Shown here: piece by piece, positions 35,521 through 47,801 of the stretch
How positions within the stretch are numbered: the stretch's first letter is position 1
Layout: each line of letters begins with the position of its first letter
Assembly: GCF_019279795.1 (NCBI RefSeq)
Contig: NC_056744.1
Location: forward strand, 1,509,660,860-1,509,724,859
Length of the DNA: 64,000 nucleotides
Direction: 5' to 3'
Source: Protopterus annectens
Taxonomy: Eukaryota > Chordata > Ceratodontiformes > Protopteridae
The notes under the pieces: model-generated
Told to the model about the DNA's origin: nothing
Database searches by the model: none
Seen by the model: only the letters and a program-made list of their open reading frames with translations
Made by a program: the position numbers and the translations under genes

Positions 35521-36100
35521 CTGATAATTATAATTGGCAGTACAACATACTGTGTTGTTCCTCACCCCTCTCCCAGGGGTGGAAGGTTTCAAAATTCACA
35601 CCAAATTTCTAACATATGCACAGCTGTTGGTGGTAAAGAAATGGGCAGCTATGGACCTTCCCTACACCAATCCTGCACATCCTGAGCTGGTTTCCCTACT
35701 GTCTTTCCCTCTTTGTGCCCCCTTTTTCATCACTTTCCTATCTCCTAATTTTCTTTTCTTTAAAAGAAATTAGCGCGGGGGTTAGTGGGAGTAAGCACTT
35801 TTAAGCAGTAGTTAGCGGGGGTGCGTGAGTGTGAGCTTGTGTGTGCTTAGCTAAGCATAGCTAAGCGTCACACAAACCCGCGCAAACCCGCTTACAACTG
35901 CTTAAAAGTGCCTTAGTCACTCTGTATGACAGGCCCATGTACTGCTCAGCAGCAAAATAAAACACCTCAGTCGAACTCCAGACCTTGGACACACTACACT
36001 GCATAAAGTACCACTAAGACACAGCAGATCTACAATACATTGGTGCTGAAATAAATATATCATACATTACAATGAGGGAATGTAAAGGGAAAATAGGAAT
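35521..36100. repeat. ~590 bp dispersed repeat with foldback, copy 1
   Basis: It begins near tgataattataattggcagt and matches 37142-37730 closely. It contains a long foldback with arms GCACTTTTAAGCAG (35795-35808) and CTGCTTAAAAGTGC (35898-35911), with further pairing TTAGCGGG/CCCGCTTA and a centre GCTTAGCTAAGC. A tRNA-like stretch on the minus strand follows (about 35950-36020; CTTAGTGGTAC and GGAGTTCGAC). It may be a non-autonomous Harbinger derivative or a tRNA-linked SINE. Confidence 0.8.
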
Positions 36101-37141
36101 GCCATAATAAAAATCTTGTTCTGTGGGTTTTTACCAGCAGGCGTTGTGAAATTGCATGACATGACTGTGAAAAGGGAACCAGCCATTTTAGTAGGGAATA
36201 ATGTTACAGTAGCACCTTATAAACCACACACAGTATCAGAGCAGGATAAACACTGGCATATTTGAATAGGGCAGAGGCCAGACCTCCCAACTGTGACTGA
36301 TTTACAGGGATGCCCCTGATTCTTAAACAAATGTTAGCTGTGCCCCTCTGACTCGCTGTGAAATGTACTAACAGTAGGCAGAAAGGTGGGGAATCACACT
36401 TAATGAATAATGTCAATAAGTGAGAGTAGACACTGCTTGCACATCGGAAAAGGTGTAGTAATACATATGCTCTGATTCCCTCCAAGTCTCAACTGAAATA
36501 TGTCTGTAATATATAACAGGTGTATCTCACTTATATGTACCTTTCCCTGAGGCTGTTCAAATATATACCTGAGAGTATCTGAGGCCTGGCAGAGTCAGAA
36601 ACACACAGGCATATCAGCTTGTCTGCTGTTATACACTCAGCAAATAGCTTTGGAAGGTGTTCCACAAGCATGCCCTTATGTAGGAGTACAACACAGAAAT
36701 ATCAAAGGATGTAGCCATGTACTGCTAGCAACCAACTGTGACAATGCCATTGTTCAAGTGCTGAAAAGACTGGTGTGGTGCACAGACAAAGAATACTAGG
36801 CTAACCTCTGTCTACCATCTGGATATGTCTACAGGTGGGAGCTACACAGACAGACTACTTGCCTTGATAGACTAACAGGTACACAGCAACCCTGTATGTT
36901 CAGCAAGATAAACATCACACGATAATAAATAATGCTCTCTGCAGTTCTGCACCCTTACCCAAAAGTATTATATACCCATGTATTCCGGCACAACCAAGGG
37001 TGTAGGTAGGCAAACTCAGTACTGCAATATGTGCAGTTGTCCTGAGCAGCATGTGCCAATGTCAACTCAAACAATCCACAAACTGTTCAGAAGTGAGTAA
37101 CGTACTAATTACAGTATAGCAGTTCACAAACAGTGCATGTG
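36100..37141. other. Unassigned sequence between the two 590 bp repeats
   Basis: No gene is recognised. Near 36275-36370 lies a diverged copy of the cctcccaactgt module that also recurs inside the hAT insertion. Confidence 0.4.
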
Positions 37142-37730
37142 CCTGATAATTATAATTGGTAGTACAACATACTTTGTTGTCCTCACCCCTCTCTCAGGGG
37201 TAGAAGGTTTCAAATATCACTCCTAATTTATTGCATATGCACAGCTGTTGCTGGTCAAAAAATGGGCAGCTATGGACCTTCCCTACACCCATCCTGCACA
37301 TCCCGAGCTGGTTTCCCTACTGTCTTCCCCTCTTTGTGCCCCCTTTTTCACCACTTTCCTACCTCCTCATTTACTTTTCTTTCAAAGAAATGAGCGCGGG
37401 GTTTAGCGGGAGTAAGCACTTGTAAACAGTAGTTAGTGGGTTTGTACCTGTGTGCGCTTAGCTTAGTATTGCTAAGTGTCACGCAAACCCATGCAAACCT
37501 GCTTACAACAGCTTAAAAGTGCCTTATTCCCACTGCATGGCAGGGCCCCTGTTCTGCTCAGCAGCAAAATAAAGCACCTCTGTCAGTCTCGAACCCCAGA
37601 CCTTGGACACACTAGACTGCATGAAGTGCCACTAAGCTACAGCTGATATACAATAACTTGGTGCTGAAATAAATATATCATGCATTACAATGAGGGAATT
37701 TAAAGGGAAAATAGGAAAGCCATAGGAATA
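37142..37730. repeat. ~590 bp dispersed repeat with foldback, copy 2
   Basis: This is a direct copy of 35521-36100, 1.6 kb away. The foldback (about 37405-37522) and the minus-strand tRNA-like stretch (about 37575-37645; GTAGCTTAGTGGCAC and GGTCTGGGGTTCGAG) are both kept, and the tRNA-like boxes are better here. Confidence 0.8.
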
Positions 37731-38199
37731 CATTGCAATAACTACTTTTGTATGGCAGTTAATTCTCTAATTCGAAAAGAAAGTACATACTCCCATGTAT
37801 CCTGTGTTAACATTTGGAGGGGTGAGAAAAATTACACACTGAGAAGAGTGTACTGGAAGCAGCAACATTCAGGTTTCAGTACAACATGCATATCACTGGC
37901 TACAACCCCAGCTTCAGATATGAGACATATACCAACCTTCTAACTGACACAACGGTGTCCAGAGCAAACAAGCATGGGCCCCTCCTTGGCAAACTGAAAG
38001 GGCTATGCCTACCTAACCTAGCACTTTATAGCAGTGGGCTGCAATCACAGTGAGTACTGCAATTACCACACAGCAGGCTGCATGCAATTACTAAATGATG
38101 GGCACCAATTGGTGCAGAGGCCATCACATGCACATGTGCAGATACCTAGAAAAGCAGGCTGTACTTGCTGTCCAGACATGCAATAATATATTTGCAGCA

Positions 38200-38300
38200 A
38201 AAGAGAGAGAGAGAGAGAGACAGTGAGAATGAGAGAGAGACAGAGACAGAGACAAAGAGGCAGAAACAGACAAACACAGAAAAACAAAGAGCAACATCAA
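38200..38300. repeat. GA-rich microsatellite
   Basis: An imperfect (GA)n/(CAGA)n run. Confidence 0.85.
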
Positions 38301-38848
38301 CAGACAGAGAAAACAAAAAAAAACAGTAACAACAGATGGAGCTAGGAAATACAAAGGTGAGGTATGTAACATCTATGTATTTGCTGGCATGTGATAGATG
38401 TATTCGAAGAGTACTCTACATAATGTGAATCATCCGTATGTGGCAGCAGTACATATCTATATGTATCTGCACATATGCATAGGGCAAGGGACATACTGCA
38501 ACTGTTAGTGAAGGGTGGACATATATATGTTGTTGAAGGTTGTTATGTGCATATATCTATGTAGGTTGTAGTGTGTGGCATAGAAAACAGCATGCAGTGC
38601 TGGTGTATGTCATGTGGTGGTTAAAAGCTGTGGGACTGATTTGTCAGATCTGCTGTGTTACAGCCAGTAAGGCCTGCTACAGCTACATGGCCTGAGGACA
38701 CCAAAATGCATTCTGCACAACACTGTGCGATATTATTACATAACCGTATGTCTCACAACTGTCGCATAATTGATATCCCCACCATGAAAGGTGGGCTGTA
38801 TATGTGCCTATATGTACATCTATATGTACAGCAATGGATGTTTAGATG

Positions 38849-38855
<7 letters not shown>

Positions 38856-38899
<44 letters not shown>

Positions 38900-38915
38900 G
38901 GAGAGAGAGAGAGAC
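38856..38915. repeat. (TA)n then (GA)n microsatellite
   Basis: About 20 TA units are followed by a GA run (38901-38913), 70 bases before a CR1 3' fragment. Confidence 0.9.
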
Positions 38916-38981
38916 AGACACACGGGGTCATACGTACTGCAACAGGTGCCTGGTGACCAAGGAATGGACTGAAGACCAGAG

Positions 38982-39780
38982 TTGATAGTGCAGTGCCATC
39001 CCTCCTTTCCAAAACACTGTACCCATTAACTACCACATAGGTGATAGCCTGCCTAAAATTGAAGGTGTGAGAAGGGAACATGGGACACAGGTGGACAGTA
39101 GCCTCCCCTTTGATAATCACAGTGCCACACTAGTCTTGTAATCTGTCTACGTGGTACGTGTCATTACTAAAAATGTGTCATCTAGGGAAATAAAGGTCAG
39201 TGTTCCCCTCTACTCATCACAATGCCCCATGTGGTATGTACCTCACATGACAACTACAGCAAGTGAAAAGGCCACAGACATACCTCACAAAGAGTAATAC
39301 TGGCCTCAAACAGATGCCCTATGCAGACTGACTCACAAAACCACAGCTAGACTGTGTTGCAAACCGCCCACCCAGAGGTGACCTCTGCCGGACATACAGA
39401 GGTATGTCACACCCATAGCTGTTGGACAACCACCATGTCAACATATCACAATCCCTCTGGGCTACACACTCTAGGGCCCTAATCCCCATCAGCTCACTAA
39501 ACAGCACATGCTGGAGGGATAGGTTCCTATCTCACAGATATGCCACACTCTGGAATAAACCACCTATCAATAGCAAACAAGGCTCCTCATTAGCGGTTGT
39601 CATACATACCCCTGATGATTGTTTGGGAGATAGGTAATGCACCCTGGGAATCACCTCTGTGGTTCTGGTTGACAGGGGCAAGTGAAATCAAATTACATGT
39701 GTGTCAAAGGCCAGGGTAGCATATGGCTAGGCTGCTCTAGGCCCTACGGCCAATAGCGTATTACCTATCTATGACACGAT
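38982..39780 (+). pseudogene. 5'-truncated CR1: ORF2 C-terminus and 3' end
   Basis: DNA-level alignment to the fuller CR1 begins in the RT palm after FADD (the CIVIPFG region at about 38995) and runs through the thumb. An internal deletion removes the segment around the RPIIEYNAP motif. The C-terminal part follows (HRCTTLWN-like at about 39540), then the shared 3' UTR (ggctaggctgctctaggccc near 39728) and tacctatctatg at the end. Stops occur throughout. It is a dead-on-arrival insertion. Confidence 0.85.
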
Positions 39781-39789
39781 GCACACACA

Positions 39790-40740
39790 CATGTACTCAG
39801 TGCAATACCTGCTATGTGAGGTGGAATGAGTGTGACGGTGAATGTGTGCAAGGTCTGTAAAGATGTGATAGCTTAGTGTGAAGTTGTTTCTGTCATGGTA
39901 GTTTGTGTCCTAGCTGTGAGGCCAGAGAAAGATGTGTCAGTTACTGTGATGCAGATATAGTAGGATGGCATATGTTGTGATGAAGTTCCTTGTGGATGAC
40001 TGTGGTGTCCCATTGTAGGCTAAAGCAATACATGTATGCTTAGTAAGTGGTACTGCTGGTGAATCCAACTCCCATATGAACTGTAGTACTACCTGAAGTT
40101 GTAGGCCTAAACAGCACAGTATGGTGTATGTTCACATTGCTTGGAAACACTGTCTTGTGTGTTTCCTGTAGTCTGCACAGATTACATACCTCAGGCATAA
40201 GATTTTGCAAGTAGTGGCACACAGTACTGTATGGTACACAGGTAAAGCTCATCTGGGTCGGCATACATTTGTGTGTTGTATGTCTGTCTGATGTGTGTGT
40301 AATGATGCCTGTACCATGACCGCAATCATATGTGTGTTACAGGGTATGCGTGTGTATCTAGCAACATGTATACTCTGTTACAGCAGCATGCCACCTATAT
40401 TAACAACTGTGTACATATGTTAGGCAGGGGTATGGCATCAACGACTAGGGTGGTTTAATGGTAATACTGTAACTGTACTTTACATTCATTGCAATGGATG
40501 ACATCTTTCTTCATGCATTAGCTTGATATATACCCCCATGGCGAGGTTGTGCATTGTGTCACAAACAGTGTGCTGAGTACTGGTGTATAGTGGTTTGATA
40601 TATAGAGTGTGCCAGGCACTGTCATCCAGTTGTGGCCTCAGCACTGATATGTGGTATTGAATGTGTGTATCCTCTGACAGACAAACGGATGCTATATATA
40701 GCAGTTAAGTGATATCTGTACTGTAGAATGTTAAGTGTGT
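39790..40740. other. Unassigned GT-rich sequence upstream of the Myb-like gene
   Basis: The stretch is rich in TGTGTG/CATATG words with no recognised gene. It probably belongs to the Harbinger-related segment. Confidence 0.35.
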
Positions 40741-40784
40741 CACATGCCTTGCTCACACATATTGTTTAATTGTCTTCCAGTGTA

Positions 40785-41190
40785 ATGGCCCATCAATGCA
40801 ACCCATTCTATACAGCAGCGGAAGAACAGGAAATCCACCACAGCTTGGTGCATCACTACTCCCTGCTGTTTTCCAGGGCCAGCAAGCACCAGCATGAGTG
40901 GACTGCACTGTGGCAAGATCTTGTTCATCAGGTAAATGACATAGGCATGCATAACCGGACATATGAGCAGGTACGCCATCACTGCAGTGATTTAATTAGA
41001 CATGTCCTGCAGTGTGCATCTGATATCCATAGACGACAGCTTGCCACAGGTGGTGGGGTGGCCATTCATCCCCCCCCCTCACCAGAGTGGAGGAGCTGCT
41101 CCTAAGCGTGGTGGATCCTGGCCAACAACAGCAACAGACATGTCATCATGGAGGCCGGAGCCACCCAGCATGTTGACATGGAGTGTGCAG
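40785..41190 (+). CDS. Harbinger Myb/SANT-like protein, exon 1
   Basis: ATG 40785 follows a consensus-like acceptor (tgtcttccag), so an untranslated 5' exon may exist. The product reads NPFYTAAEEQEIHHSLVHHY, then WTALWQDLVHQVNDIG and NRTYEQVRHHCSDLIRHV, a classic Myb/SANT trihelix as in the DNA-binding partner of Harbinger transposases. A run of eight or nine Cs near 41070 breaks the frame. The alternative frame LTRVEELLLSVVDPGQQ fits what follows this domain in related proteins. The original frame returns as MEAGATQHVDMECA before a GTAACA donor at 41191. The exon phase (one base over) matches exon 2. Confidence 0.7.
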
Positions 41191-41419
41191 GTAACATGCC
41201 CTATCTGTAGACTACTGTTACCTGTATTGTTAGATTATGCATATGTGAGATGTGTACTGTGTGTATAGCAGTTGTGCTGCCTATTGTTGCGCAATACTGA
41301 CATTTGGAATAGTATCTGTACAACTGTGACTGTTGACTGTTGTTCTACTGTAGTTTACCAAACTCACAGTAGCAATGCCGCAGTTGTGGCCACTGACAAA
41401 CTGTCTCATATTCTTGCAG

Positions 41420-41458
41420 GTCCCTCTGGTGTGACAGCAGGGCAGACGATCCTTGCTG
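41420..41458 (+). CDS. Harbinger Myb/SANT-like protein, exon 2
   Basis: A 39-base exon lies between an AG acceptor (ttcttgcag) and a GTGAGT donor. It encodes PSGVTAGQTILA in phase with both neighbours. It is a micro-exon call based on splice signals and phase only. Confidence 0.5.
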
Positions 41459-42114
41459 GTGAGTGTGTTATAACTTTAATATTGGTAATGAAATGTGCAT
41501 GTCATAGGTGAGGTGTAGGCTATGTACACGTAACACACCTACGCATAATGCATGCTCTGCATGTTTGCTGTGAGACATTGCACATCTCAGTAATGTCAGT
41601 AGCTGCCTCAATCACATGCAATACACAGAGCATCAGACACAATTGTGGCAACACCGTACTGCACATTGGATAGGCATAGTTGATACACATGTACACAACA
41701 TAACAGGTTTGTCATACGCAGTACACATCAACATGCCACACATGGCATAACCGGACACCCGTTGTAAGGTCACACTTTAGTATCCCACATGTCATCCACA
41801 CAGCACACATAATATACCTGAGAGGTAGAGGCCTAGCATGGGGCTGTGCAACACTCTTCAACACATAGCACAGTCATGTTAGGCAATGCTCCCTATTGGG
41901 CACCTCACCCACCCATGTACAAAGTGGCTGTGTAATTGTGAATGTAGCCACGACACTGCAGTTCAGGTACAGCATGCTAGGCGGTGGCCTGGCATACATT
42001 AGTAGCCTTGTGTGACCACATGATGCATGATGATGATGGCTAAAGGTACTACATCTTATACAGTTACAGTGACCACAGTACTACACATAGCAGTCATTGC
42101 TTTGCACCTCAATG

Positions 42115-42250
42115 TTGTGTGTGCACACATATCCACCTATACACAATATGCATATCATGTTGTGTGTGTGCAAACATATGCACCTTTACACAATATGCAT
42201 AGCATGTTGTGTGTGCAAACATATGCAACTATACACAATATGCATAGCAG
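42115..42250. repeat. ~55 bp tandem repeat, three units
   Basis: The units contain acacaatatgcatagcat and gtgtgcaaacatatgca, inside the second intron of the Myb-like gene. Confidence 0.8.
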
Positions 42251-42911
42251 TCACATTCTGTACAAAGTGACACATATATGTCCTGGAATGCTATTGGGTG
42301 TCTAGGTCACATGACACACATTGGGTATGTGTGATGTTTAAAGTTGTAGTCATGTAGTATGCCATGTCATGGCTGGCACTGGCATGTCTGGAATATGACC
42401 CACACTCACCATAACCACTGTGCAATGGCCATGTCGAGCATTGGTATTCCATCACATCTACATACACCACTCATCCTGTGTGTGTACATAGCATGCATGT
42501 GCTACACCTGTGTCCACAATTATCTGCTACAGACACAGACACTGTAATCAGACATAGAAATCTATGTGACATACAGATAACACATGCAGCCATGGTATGT
42601 ATACCTGTGAGTGATGGTGCACAGGACATTACAGAGCTTATAATACTTGCACAGCAATGTTGTGTCCTTGTACACATTGTGTTCCAGGGTGTAGCCAATC
42701 ACTGAACAACTACACACATGCATCACAGCCATGTATACTGTTATTAACTAGGGCTGTCTACACTCGCACTGCATGGACTTGAGCAACACATATTCTGCAT
42801 GCTGACATGTGTGAGGTGACTGTTTGCCTTGTGATACTGTCACCCACCTTCAACCACTATTGAGTGTTTTGGATTGCTGGTGTGTGTGTGTTTCTGCCAT
42901 AGTGAGGAGTG

Positions 42912-42996
42912 TATCTGTGTGCATGTGTGCATGTGTGCATGTGTTCATGTGTTCATATGTTCATGTGTTCATGTGTGCATGTGTGCATGTGTGATA
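42912..42996. repeat. 8 bp minisatellite (TGTGCATG/TGTTCATG)
   Basis: About ten consecutive units alternate between two variants, just upstream of the exon 3 acceptor. Confidence 0.9.
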
Positions 42997-43043
42997 ACAT
43001 CATGTACAGATTTTAAAGTGTGTTTCCTGTCTTCCCCTCACAG

Positions 43044-43603
43044 GTGCTGAGGTTGGGTTGGCTGAATGCAGCAGGGAAGCTGAAGTCACTGCCACAAATA
43101 GTGGGGATGATGATACATGTATTGTGGCACAGGTAGGTTTGACAGGGTCTGTCGTTGGTTCACCAATCAACAGTACACAGCTTTCTACCCCATCTATGTG
43201 CACACTCATACTGCCAATACATCCCTCATCACCAATGCCCTTAGCCGAGGGACAGCATACAGTTGGCATTGACCAGGATAGTGTCATATCCATGGCACAT
43301 GCATCCCCTCACAGCAGCCATACCCAGATTCCTGGAATGGTACCACATAGGTGGATGTCCAGGGGTTCTCGTGGGAGCACCGCTGGTCGTATTGCCCCTG
43401 GCAGACGTGCCCCCACAGGTCTTACAACCCCAGCTATGTTCTGGGCTGTAATGCAGGCACAGGCATGTATGGAACGGTACACCAGACAGGGACTAAGGGT
43501 GCAGAGGGCCAATAACACTGCTATCAATGACAGTATCTGTGACCTTGCCAGTGCCATCCATAATTACACCGAGGTCATTGATAGGCATTGGGGGAGACAT
43601 TAG
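43044..43603 (+). CDS. Harbinger Myb/SANT-like protein, exon 3
   Basis: The exon follows a strong acceptor (cttcccctcacag). The frame is open for 187 codons to the stop after HWGRH. It is acidic and Ser/Thr-rich at first, with an Arg-rich middle (RGSRGSTAGRIAPGRRAPTG). The C-terminal helix has ERYTRQGLRVQRANNTAIND, a layout common to Harbinger Myb-like partners, whose C-termini bind the transposase. It needs the two bases that complete the last codon of exon 2. It is more intact than the transposase. The alternative is a donor at 43132 (gtaggt), which would shorten it. Confidence 0.6.
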
Positions 43604-43609
43604 ATGCCC

Positions 43610-44114
43610 TCCACAATGTGTTTTCCATGAGTTAGGACTGTGTGGGATGGTTGAGATTTCGACATGGAGGTATGCCAGCAACATCAACAGCTGACAGTCG
43701 TTGCAGATGACCCACAGATTACAGCCACTCCCATAGTGGCAGTACCAGCCCCAGCAATGCTGGGGCTGGCCTGTCCATTGACCATCCTAGTAGACCACAT
43801 GGCTCTGGCCAGTCCCAGCAGGAACATGGGTCCAGTCAACATACCTCTGCCTCTGATGATAGTACCCAGTCAGGCTTGGTACCCATGCTGTCCGTAGCAC
43901 CCCTGCCAGGCACAGCTTCTGTGTCCATGGCCAGAGACAATGATCTGTACAGCCTGGCAGGTACAGTCTGTGGCTGTCCCACAACCTCCCGTATATGGCA
44001 GCCACATGGTGGAGCTGTGTGCATGCAGACACACACACACTATACCAAACACCTGGGGCTCACACAGACACGCACACATTACATCAACATTGGCCCATGC
44101 TGTACTGTTGTCCC

Positions 44115-44115
<1 letters not shown>
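43610..44115 (+). other. Possible extension or UTR of the Myb-like gene
   Basis: The frame at 43664-43897 (Val/Ala/Pro-rich) and an overlapping frame from 43876 stay open, with base composition like exon 3. This could be former coding sequence or a 3' UTR. No domain is recognised. Confidence 0.3.

Positions 44116-44186
<71 letters not shown>
44116..44186. repeat. (AC)n microsatellite
   Basis: About 35 uninterrupted AC dinucleotides, about 510 bases downstream of Myb-like exon 3. Confidence 0.97.
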
Positions 44187-44189
<3 letters not shown>

Positions 44190-44193
<4 letters not shown>

Positions 44194-45740
44194 TACACAT
44201 GTCGATTGGATGGGTCAATGTCGGGCTCTGGCAAACCAACAACACACCCTATGCATATGATGAAATCCGTGCCACCTCCTGTCATCTGTAACATTGATGC
44301 AGGAGCAGGCTACCATGGTGCTGATGCACAGGGTAACATTATAGCAATGCAGCAATGTTAGCATGTTGTCAACAGGAAAGTGTAATGATATCCTTGTAGG
44401 TATATCTGAGCAGGCATGATGCATCAAAGCTATGATTGTCAATGTAGTATTGTTTACACCAGTGTTAAGTCTGAGTATGTATTGTCCACCCATGTGCCAC
44501 TTGGCTGAAGTGTGTAGTGTTGCCAGCATGTGTTAGTGAATGGACAGTATATGTGTGATGTGTGCAGTACCGATTAGTAGGTGTACATCTGTGAACATGG
44601 TGGGGGTGCACTGTCTGCATGTACGTGAATAATGGGTTCATGGGATGTGACATACGCTGTATCACACAGTTATGATGTCTGATAGTATCTCTCGGTGGCC
44701 AGTATGCATTCTACTACAGATATGTTCTAACATGGGTACACATGTGTGTATGACATGGTTTGACACTATTCTGTGGGTGATACTGTTACTATCTGTCAAT
44801 CTTTTGCATTCTGGTAGTATACACAACCTCAACAGCCTGACTATAACCAATCATTAGATGATGTCCTGACAACTGACATACAGATGTAGGGAACTCAGTA
44901 ACAGTTGGATCCTTCCGGTACTATACTATAACAGTAACCGGTGGTATTGACTGCCACCCGTTCCTGGGACCACACCTGTTTGGCATATAGCCCTCTTAGG
45001 TACATGCAAACACACTAGGGATATGTCCATCCACATCTGGAAATGCTTGCAGTGGCCTACAATGCATTCTCTGGATGGGACACATATCCTACACATGGGT
45101 ATCATACAGAGAGATACCTGTTGTCCAACCCATGCTGTATAGCTGTAAGCCAACTATAGCATAGTCATCCACATTTACTATATATAGTATCCCGACAGTA
45201 CCACATAGGTGGTAGCCCCCAACATGCATGTCGGGTACCGATGTGTACATACAGCCAAGTGTTATGTCATCTGTCTTTTGGTATCCACATATCCAAAGGT
45301 ATTGTGAAGTCCCTCTGTGTATTAGGGGCCTGTATGCATATCCATAAGGCTGTTGTACACCTATAATGACTGCCCATTATCGCCAGACATTGTTGTGTAT
45401 GAGCATGTCTGTCATATACGCCAGGCATGTACCCTCACTCACACTAGTCTATAGAAACTGTCATGGGTGTGTGTGACACAGATGACCTTGGCCACAGATC
45501 ACTACAGTGGGCAGCCTTGTCACATACATACATATGTGACCTATGATTTGAGAAGCAGCGGCACAATCTGTCAAAGGTAACAAATATATACATGTAGTAT
45601 GCAGGCTTCACACCTATGTACTAATTGAGGTCACATGTACATATATTTAGTTGCCACACAGATACCTGATGTGTGCAATGCACATACTGTTTTTATCGGG
45701 ATATGTCATACCATAGTAAAAGCAAATACCACACCAAATT
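44190..45740. other. Unassigned sequence
   Basis: No gene, RNA or clear repeat is recognised. The base composition (CATATG/TGTGTG words) matches the flanking Harbinger-related DNA. Confidence 0.35.
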
Positions 45741-45744
45741 GACC

Positions 45745-46857
45745 AACAGTGTCACACACACATACTCAGCAATTGCAGGATTCAAATCCTTACCTAACTG
45801 TGTTATGACACTAGAGACATACGCATTTACACAATGTGCTATATGCTTTATTGGGGTTTTCATTTCCACTGCTATATTAGTAGGATGCTGACATCATCAG
45901 ACTTGCCAAAGGGGAATAAACCTCTTTTAAGGTGTTTCCCTAGTCTGCAAAAAGGCGTTCCTCTCATAGGAAGTTAAACAAACACATACATCCCCACCCA
46001 CACACTCAGCAACTGCAAGATTTAAACTTCTACCTAACTATGTTATGACACTATATACATACTCATTAACACGACGCTCTATATGCTTTTTTGGGATTTT
46101 AATTTCCACTGCTATATTTGTAGGATGCTGACATCATCAGACTTGCCAAAGGGGAATATACCTCTTTTAAGGTGTTTCCCTAGTCTTCAAAAAGGGTGCT
46201 CCTCTCATAGAAAGTTACACAGACATATACACCCCCACCCACACACACTCAGTAACTGCAGGATTCAATCCCCTACCTAACTATGTTATGGCACTAGAGA
46301 CATACACATTAACACGACACTCTATATGCTTTTTTAGGATTTTCATTTCAACTGCTATATTTGTAGGATGCTGACATAATTAGACTTGCCAAAGGGGAAT
46401 ATACCTCTTTTAAGGTGTTTCCCTAGTCTTCAAAAAGGGTGTTCCTCTCATAGGAAGTCACACAGACATATACACCCCCACCCATACACACTCAGCAACT
46501 GCAGGATTCAAACCCCTATCTAGGTCATGACACTAGAGACATACACATTAACAAGATGTGCTATATGCTTTACTGGGATTTTCATTTCCACTGCTATATT
46601 TGTAGGATGCTGACATCATCAGACTTGCCAAAGGGGAATATACATCTTTTAAGGTGTTTCCCTAGTCTCCAAAAAGGGTGCTTGTCTCATAGGAAGTCAC
46701 ACAGACACCCCCACCCACACACTCATCAGGATTCAAACCCCTACCTAACTATGTTATGACACTACAGACATACACATTAACACAACATGCTATATGCTTT
46801 ACTGGGATATTCATTTCCAATGCTATATTTGTAGGATGCTGACATCATCAGACTAGA
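45745..46857. repeat. ~240 bp satellite, five units with B-box-like core
   Basis: The word gatgctgac starts at 45884, 46124, 46367, 46606 and 46835 (periods 240, 243, 239 and 229). On the minus strand each unit carries a variant of GGGTTTGAATCCT (best in units 4 and 5), which resembles an RNA polymerase III B-box, so the monomer may derive from a tRNA-type SINE. The array abuts a minus-strand CR1 fragment. Confidence 0.92.
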
Positions 46858-46861
46858 CATG

Positions 46862-47625
46862 GTAATGTATGTGCACTTTGTTTTATGCAATCCCAGGACT
46901 GCACCATGGGGGACAGCAGGTGTTAACAGCTTGAATAGGACTCCACAATTCCTGTGGCCAAGTTGCCAATCCATCATATGACAATACATATTTATGCACA
47001 GAGTATTGATTTTGTGGATACATCTGTCTGGGATATTGGAAAAGGGGTATTCAAGGTCTATGTGGGATGTGTGTAGCTCATTTCTGTGCTGTCTATCCTG
47101 GGTGTCTGCCTTACAAGCAGTCTAGCGGTTTGGGAACCATGATCTGCCCATGAACAGACCAAAGTTGGTAGGGTTGTGTGTTTGTCGGCTTCCAATAGCT
47201 CTGTTTATGACTTCAATCATGATGGACCCCATGACCTTGCAGATCAGGCATCATAGGCATATAAGACTTTAGTTCCCATGGTGTGTTGTGCACCAGCACT
47301 TGTGGAGTGTGCCATATGTTGCTGTAATCCATTCAATGGTTTCATAAGCTGTAGAGAGGGTAAGGCTCAACAGACTGTTCAGGTGACGGGTCTGTTTGAT
47401 CAGAAGTTCACTTATGACACATACAGGGAAACTGCAATCCAATCAATGCCATGTTTTCAGCTTTGGAAGGGGCTGTTTACACATTCTTCATGTGATATCT
47501 CCTGGTATGGTGATAGCCACCTCCCACTGACAAAAGGCCCTATGTATGTATGGGCTTGTGTGACAGGATGTTGGCATTGTCAGTCATTTAAAGTTGGCCC
47601 TGACTCAGGGCATATATGAGTGTAC
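46862..47625 (-). pseudogene. CR1 ORF2 RT fragment
   Basis: On the minus strand the translation can be followed in shifting frames. It runs from a NANILSHKP segment (equivalent of NIADILADRF, near 47550) through EWITATYGTLHK (near 47310), SLICKVMGSI- and NFGLFMGRSW-like motifs (near 47160), to VPHGAVLG (near 46900), the equivalent of VPQGSVLG. It is highly diverged with many stops. It lies head-to-head with the next CR1, which starts 175 bases away. Confidence 0.65.
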
Positions 47626-47801
47626 ATTGCTATTTATGACATAGCTGAAGGAAGTGTCATAGTTCTGTCTGGACTCCTTCACAAATAATCTTACAAAATG
47701 CCAACAAACATAGGCACTAAACCCGTGTTATACTCTTTTACACACTTAACACCCTACTGATCCTTTTTGATCAGTCAGAAGAGTATTTCATCATAACATC
47801 T

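Noticed and set aside
43870-44291. Long overlapping frames across the AC repeat on both strands
   Set aside because: They are dinucleotide repeat translations (Thr-His or Cys-Val) without domains.
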